The notes under the pieces are model-generated. The model made no database searches. It saw nothing but the letters and a program-made list of their open reading frames with translations, and was not told the DNA's origin. Positions 6,685 through 8,755 of a stretch of DNA of 8,755 bases are shown here, in pieces. The DNA comes from Candidatus Nanopelagicaceae bacterium (GTDB lineage Bacteria; Actinomycetota; Actinomycetes; Nanopelagicales; Nanopelagicaceae), in NCBI GenBank assembly GCA_023260175.1, contig JALQWD010000189.1, positions 1 through 8,755 on the forward strand. The letters are read 5' to 3'. The translations under genes were made by a program, and so were the position numbers. The number at the start of each line of letters is the position of its first letter. Within the stretch, counting starts at the first letter, position 1.

Positions 6685-6763
6685 TTCGAAGTGCAGGTAA
6701 TCCGGCTTTAACGGTTGCGGGTCAGCGTTGGATTCACACCAAACTTCCCCTGAAAATCGAATT
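6685..6763 (-). ncRNA. Cobalamin riboswitch aptamer (compact)
   Basis: On the minus strand the conserved cobalamin-riboswitch segments occur in order. These are the GGGGAA box near 6750-6745, GGTGTGAATCC (6740-6730), GCTGACCCGCAACCGT (6726-6711) and the B12 box AAGCCGGATTACCTGCA (6708-6692). Outer pairing closes the element: TTCGA (6761-6757) with TCGAA (6689-6685) as P1, and CAGG (6752-6749) with CCTG (6697-6694) as P2. The element is about 77 nt between P1 ends. Only TAAA separates the CCCGCAACCGT core from the B12 box, so the usual peripheral arm there is missing. It precedes an intrinsic terminator and an ECF importer operon, which fits repression of uptake by adenosyl- or methylcobalamin. 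I cannot tell which form it prefers. Confidence 0.92.
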
Positions 6764-6768
6764 ATTAA

Positions 6769-6787
6769 GTTGTAGGCTGGATACAAC
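6769..6787. promoter_or_regulatory. 19-bp dyad GTTGTA-N7-TACAAC in the divergent promoter region
   Basis: A perfect 6-bp inverted repeat with a 7-bp spacer lies just outside the riboswitch, between the ECF operon and the aldo/keto reductase. The size suits a dimeric regulator's operator, but it could also be a 5' RNA hairpin of the riboswitch leader. A possible minus-strand -10 (TATGGT, 6791-6786) overlaps it. No regulator is encoded nearby. Confidence 0.35.
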
Positions 6788-6789
6788 CA

Positions 6790-6803
6790 TATAACCCGCG
6801 GGT
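6790..6803 (+). promoter_or_regulatory. Possible aldo/keto reductase -10 (TATAAC) and GC palindrome
   Basis: TATAAC at 6790-6795 could be the -10 for the reductase; no -35 at proper spacing is seen. It overlaps the perfect 10-bp palindrome ACCCGCGGGT at 6794-6803, which would sit at the transcription start. Weak inference. Confidence 0.3.
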
Positions 6804-6831
6804 AGGCAAGAAAGCTAAGGGAGAGTCGCAA

Positions 6832-7833
6832 ATGGAGCATCGTAAACTCGGAAATTCAGGGCTTTATGTTTCTGAAATCGCTTTTGGAAATTGGATTACC
6901 CACGGCTCGCAAGTTGAACAAGATGCTGCGATCAAGTGTGTCCGTACTGCGTTGGATTGCGGAATTACGACTTTAGATACTGCAGATGTTTATGCGGCAA
7001 CAAAGGCGGAGAGCGTTTTAGGTAAGGCGCTAAAAGGTGTTCGTCGTGAATCTTATGAACTTTTTACAAAAGTATATTGGCCAACAGGTTCAGGCAAGAA
7101 CGATCGCGGTTTATCGCGAAAGCACATCATGGAATCTGTACATGCTTCGCTAAAGCGCCTAAATACCGATCACATTGATCTCTACCAATTCCATCGCTTT
7201 GATTATGAAACGCCACTTGAAGAATCGTTAAGCGCCTTCGATGATTTGATCCGCCAAGGAAAAGTTATGTACATCGGTTTTTCTGAATGGAATGCGCAGC
7301 AGATTTCTGCAGCAGTTAAGATTCAAAAAGAATTGGGTTACAACCGTTTTGTTTCTAGTCAGCCTCAATACTCAGCTCTATGGCGAGTAATTGAAAAGGA
7401 AGTTGATCCAGTTTGCCGCGCAAACGGAATTGGCCAGATTGTTTGGTCTCCAATTGCACAGGGGGTTTTGACCGGTAAATATCTACCAGGGCAGAAGGTT
7501 CCAGCTGGCTCACGCGCTACAGATAAGAAGAGCGGCGCTGCAATGATTGATCGCTGGATGCGTGATGACGTTAAATCTGCCGTCCAAAACTTGAAGCCAA
7601 TTGCTGAAAAAGAAGGACTAACAATGGGGCAGATGGCAGTTGCCTGGGTGCTTCAAAATCCAAATGTTTCGTCAGCGATTATCGGTGCAACAAAACCCGC
7701 ACAGATTAAAGAGAATGTAAAAGCTTCAGGAGTGAAGTTAAGTAGCGAAACCATGAAAGCAATTGATATGGCTTTAAATGGTGTTATCGAACGCGATCCG
7801 AAGAAGACCGCTTCTCCGAATCCTCGTCCGTAA
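6832..7833 (+). CDS. Aldo/keto reductase family oxidoreductase
   Basis: This is an NADPH-type TIM-barrel oxidoreductase of 333 residues; the substrate is unknown. It resembles the voltage-gated potassium channel beta-subunit-like / general-stress reductase branch. The catalytic tetrad is readable: Asp49 and Tyr54 in DTADVY (49-54), Lys80 in FTKVYW, and His121 in YQFHRFD. Other family landmarks are YIGFSEW (147-153), SQPQYS (176-181), WSPIAQGVLTGKY (205-217) and the C-terminal cofactor-binding GATKPAQIKEN (285-295). The ATG at 6832 has a good Shine-Dalgarno AAGGGAG (6817-6823) with an 8-nt spacer. It diverges from the cobalamin riboswitch operon, and nothing in the protein links it to B12. It converges on the DUF3043 gene with 19 bp between stops and no obvious terminator. 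Confidence 0.95.
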   Translation: MEHRKLGNSGLYVSEIAFGNWITHGSQVEQDAAIKCVRTALDCGITTLDTADVYAATKAESVLGKALKGVRRESYELFTKVYWPTGSGKNDRGLSRKHIMESVHASLKRLNTDHIDLYQFHRFDYETPLEESLSAFDDLIRQGKVMYIGFSEWNAQQISAAVKIQKELGYNRFVSSQPQYSALWRVIEKEVDPVCRANGIGQIVWSPIAQGVLTGKYLPGQKVPAGSRATDKKSGAAMIDRWMRDDVKSAVQNLKPIAEKEGLTMGQMAVAWVLQNPNVSSAIIGATKPAQIKENVKASGVKLSSETMKAIDMALNGVIERDPKKTASPNPRP

Positions 7834-7852
7834 CTGATTCTTAGCTAATTCT

Positions 7853-8389
7853 TTAGAAGTTCTTCTCGCCGCGCTTTACTAACGGCTTAGGTGCGCGCAT
7901 GCGACGCATTTGTGTTGAGCGCAGGAATCCGTAAAGCGCTAAACCTTTTGTAGATTCGTTAGGAAATTTTTCGCTTACGCGCTTTTTGATTCGACGACCC
8001 AAGAACCAGCCATCGATGATTGCGATAAACATAATTACGTACATCATCAAGATTGAGAGAATCGCGACTGTTTGATTGCGAGTCATTGAAACAAGTAGTA
8101 CCAAGAAGATAAATGGCAAGAAGTATTCGCCAACGTTGATACGCGCATCGACAATGTTTCGAACATACTTGCGGACCGGACCGCGATCACGTGCCGGAAG
8201 TGCGCTCTCATCACCACGCATAAATGCATTTCGTTGAGCCAGGCGTTGAACACGAGCCTCTGCCTTGGCAGCTCGCTTCTCTTCCTTGGTTCGCGCCGGA
8301 GCTAGGGAAGCGCCAGGCTTCACAGTCTTCTCTTTGCGCTTCGGGGTAGGACGACCTTTAGATTCAGTCTGCTTCTCACTCATGGGCAT
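7853..8389 (-). CDS. DUF3043 family membrane protein
   Basis: This is a conserved actinobacterial protein of unknown function. Its 178 residues begin with a long, highly basic cytoplasmic segment (about 1-55, rich in Lys/Arg/Ala and likely helical). Then comes the family core MRGDESALPARDRGPVRKY (57-75), two hydrophobic membrane segments (about 88-102 and 107-130) and a second basic region with PKPLVKRGE near the end (168-175). The start is uncertain: ATG at 8389 and ATG at 8383 are in frame, and neither has a Shine-Dalgarno. The sequence TAAGAAT upstream would suit a leaderless start at 8383, though it is one base longer than TANNNT. It is divergent from the Fe-S protein gene. DUF3043 presence is one of the main pointers to Actinomycetota. 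Confidence 0.9.
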   Translation of the reverse strand: MPMSEKQTESKGRPTPKRKEKTVKPGASLAPARTKEEKRAAKAEARVQRLAQRNAFMRGDESALPARDRGPVRKYVRNIVDARINVGEYFLPFIFLVLLVSMTRNQTVAILSILMMYVIMFIAIIDGWFLGRRIKKRVSEKFPNESTKGLALYGFLRSTQMRRMRAPKPLVKRGEKNF

Positions 8390-8432
8390 ATTCTTATTAG
8401 CCGTGGCGTTATTGTCTAAACGGAATCAGGAG

Positions 8433-8438
8433 TAAGAT
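8433..8438 (+). promoter_or_regulatory. Possible -10 box (TAAGAT) of the ErpA/IscA gene
   Basis: TAAGAT fits the TANNNT consensus, with TTGTCT at 8412-8417 as a possible -35; the 15-bp spacer is short. The start of transcription would leave a leader of about 30 nt that contains the Shine-Dalgarno at 8465-8470. Confidence 0.4.
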
Positions 8439-8476
8439 TTCGGTCAGAGGGTTAGTAAAGCCTTAAGGAGAGAAGT

Positions 8477-8755
8477 ATGAGCACAGATACCGGCATCAGC
8501 CTTACCGATGTAGCAAGCGAGAAGGTCGCAAGCCTTTTGGCACAGGAGGGTCGCGATGACCTATACCTACGCGTTGCGGTACAGCCAGGCGGTTGTTCAG
8601 GCCTTCGCTACCAGCTCTATTTCGATGATCGCGCGATGGATGATGATGTCGAGCGCTCATTTGGCACCGTAAAGGTCAAGGTCGACAAGATGAGCGACCC
8701 ATACCTAGCTGGAGCAACGATCGACTTCGTGGACACTATCGAGAAGCAGGGCTTC
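8477..8755 (+). CDS. ErpA/IscA-type iron-sulfur cluster insertion protein, partial
   Basis: This A-type carrier delivers Fe-S clusters to client proteins in the cytoplasm. The ATG at 8477 has AAGGAG at 8465-8470 with a 6-nt spacer. The 93 codons up to the window edge are all open. Visible family features are the early ISLTDVASEKV, then VAVQPGGCSGLRYQLYFDD with the first conserved cysteine at residue 40, and SDPYLAGATIDFVDTIEKQGF leading to the cluster-binding end. The C-terminal Cys-x-Cys pair lies past the edge, so cluster-binding ability cannot be confirmed. Family length is about 110-120 residues, so some 20-30 are missing. The gene is cut by the window, not broken. ErpA versus another IscA/HesB paralogue cannot be settled by eye. 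Confidence 0.93.
   Translation, partial: MSTDTGISLTDVASEKVASLLAQEGRDDLYLRVAVQPGGCSGLRYQLYFDDRAMDDDVERSFGTVKVKVDKMSDPYLAGATIDFVDTIEKQGF

Noticed and set aside
7834..7852. Possible bidirectional terminator between the reductase and DUF3043 genes.
   Set aside because: Only a short TTAGCTAA palindrome is present, with no stable stem and T-run.
1..8755. CRISPR arrays, tRNA or rRNA genes, insertion sequences and phage genes.
   Set aside because: No repeat-spacer pattern, tRNA-like or rRNA segments, transposase or terminal inverted repeats were seen on either strand.

Overview
The window is bacterial DNA, most likely from a low-to-mid G+C freshwater actinobacterium of the acI / Nanopelagicales type. 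The evidence is the actinobacteria-restricted DUF3043 protein, an actinobacterial ECF transporter with its SCO2322-like secreted partner, and TANNNT -10 boxes placed for leaderless starts. The lineage is inferred by eye from protein resemblance. The first ~87 bases do not belong to it. The window opens with exactly C4A4C4A4C4, the double-stranded telomere of hypotrich ciliate nanochromosomes, in the right polarity for a left end. About 67 very AT-rich bases follow, and then the sequence enters the middle of a bacterial lpd gene. The simplest reading is a chimeric join of a ciliate chromosome end to a bacterial contig.

Layout, left to right. 1-87: ciliate-like telomere and AT-rich subtelomere. 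88-315 (-): 5' part of lpd, cut by the join. 400-1839 (-): pepA, leucyl aminopeptidase. 1869-2948 (+): gcvT, divergent from pepA across only 29 bp that hold two back-to-back leaderless promoters. 2952-6542 (-): a four-gene operon of secreted SCO2322-like protein, EcfT, a double-ATPase EcfA and an S component, with 2-nt or 4-nt-overlap junctions. 6590-6763 (-): a cobalamin riboswitch with a rho-independent terminator in front of that operon. 6832-7833 (+): aldo/keto reductase. 7853-8383/8389 (-): DUF3043 membrane protein. 8477 to the right edge (+): ErpA/IscA-type Fe-S insertion protein, cut by the window end.

The central unit is the riboswitch operon. A very compact cobalamin aptamer (about 77 nt between the outer ends of P1) precedes a strong intrinsic terminator. 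The genes behind it encode a complete ECF importer plus one exported protein. The straightforward model is vitamin B12 / corrinoid uptake that is shut off when cobalamin is plentiful, with the secreted protein as a candidate substrate-capture partner. EcfT has no ATG, GTG or TTG codon in front of its conserved N-terminal motif and probably starts at ATT. The remaining genes are housekeeping: protein turnover, one-carbon metabolism, Fe-S assembly and a 2-oxoacid dehydrogenase subunit.
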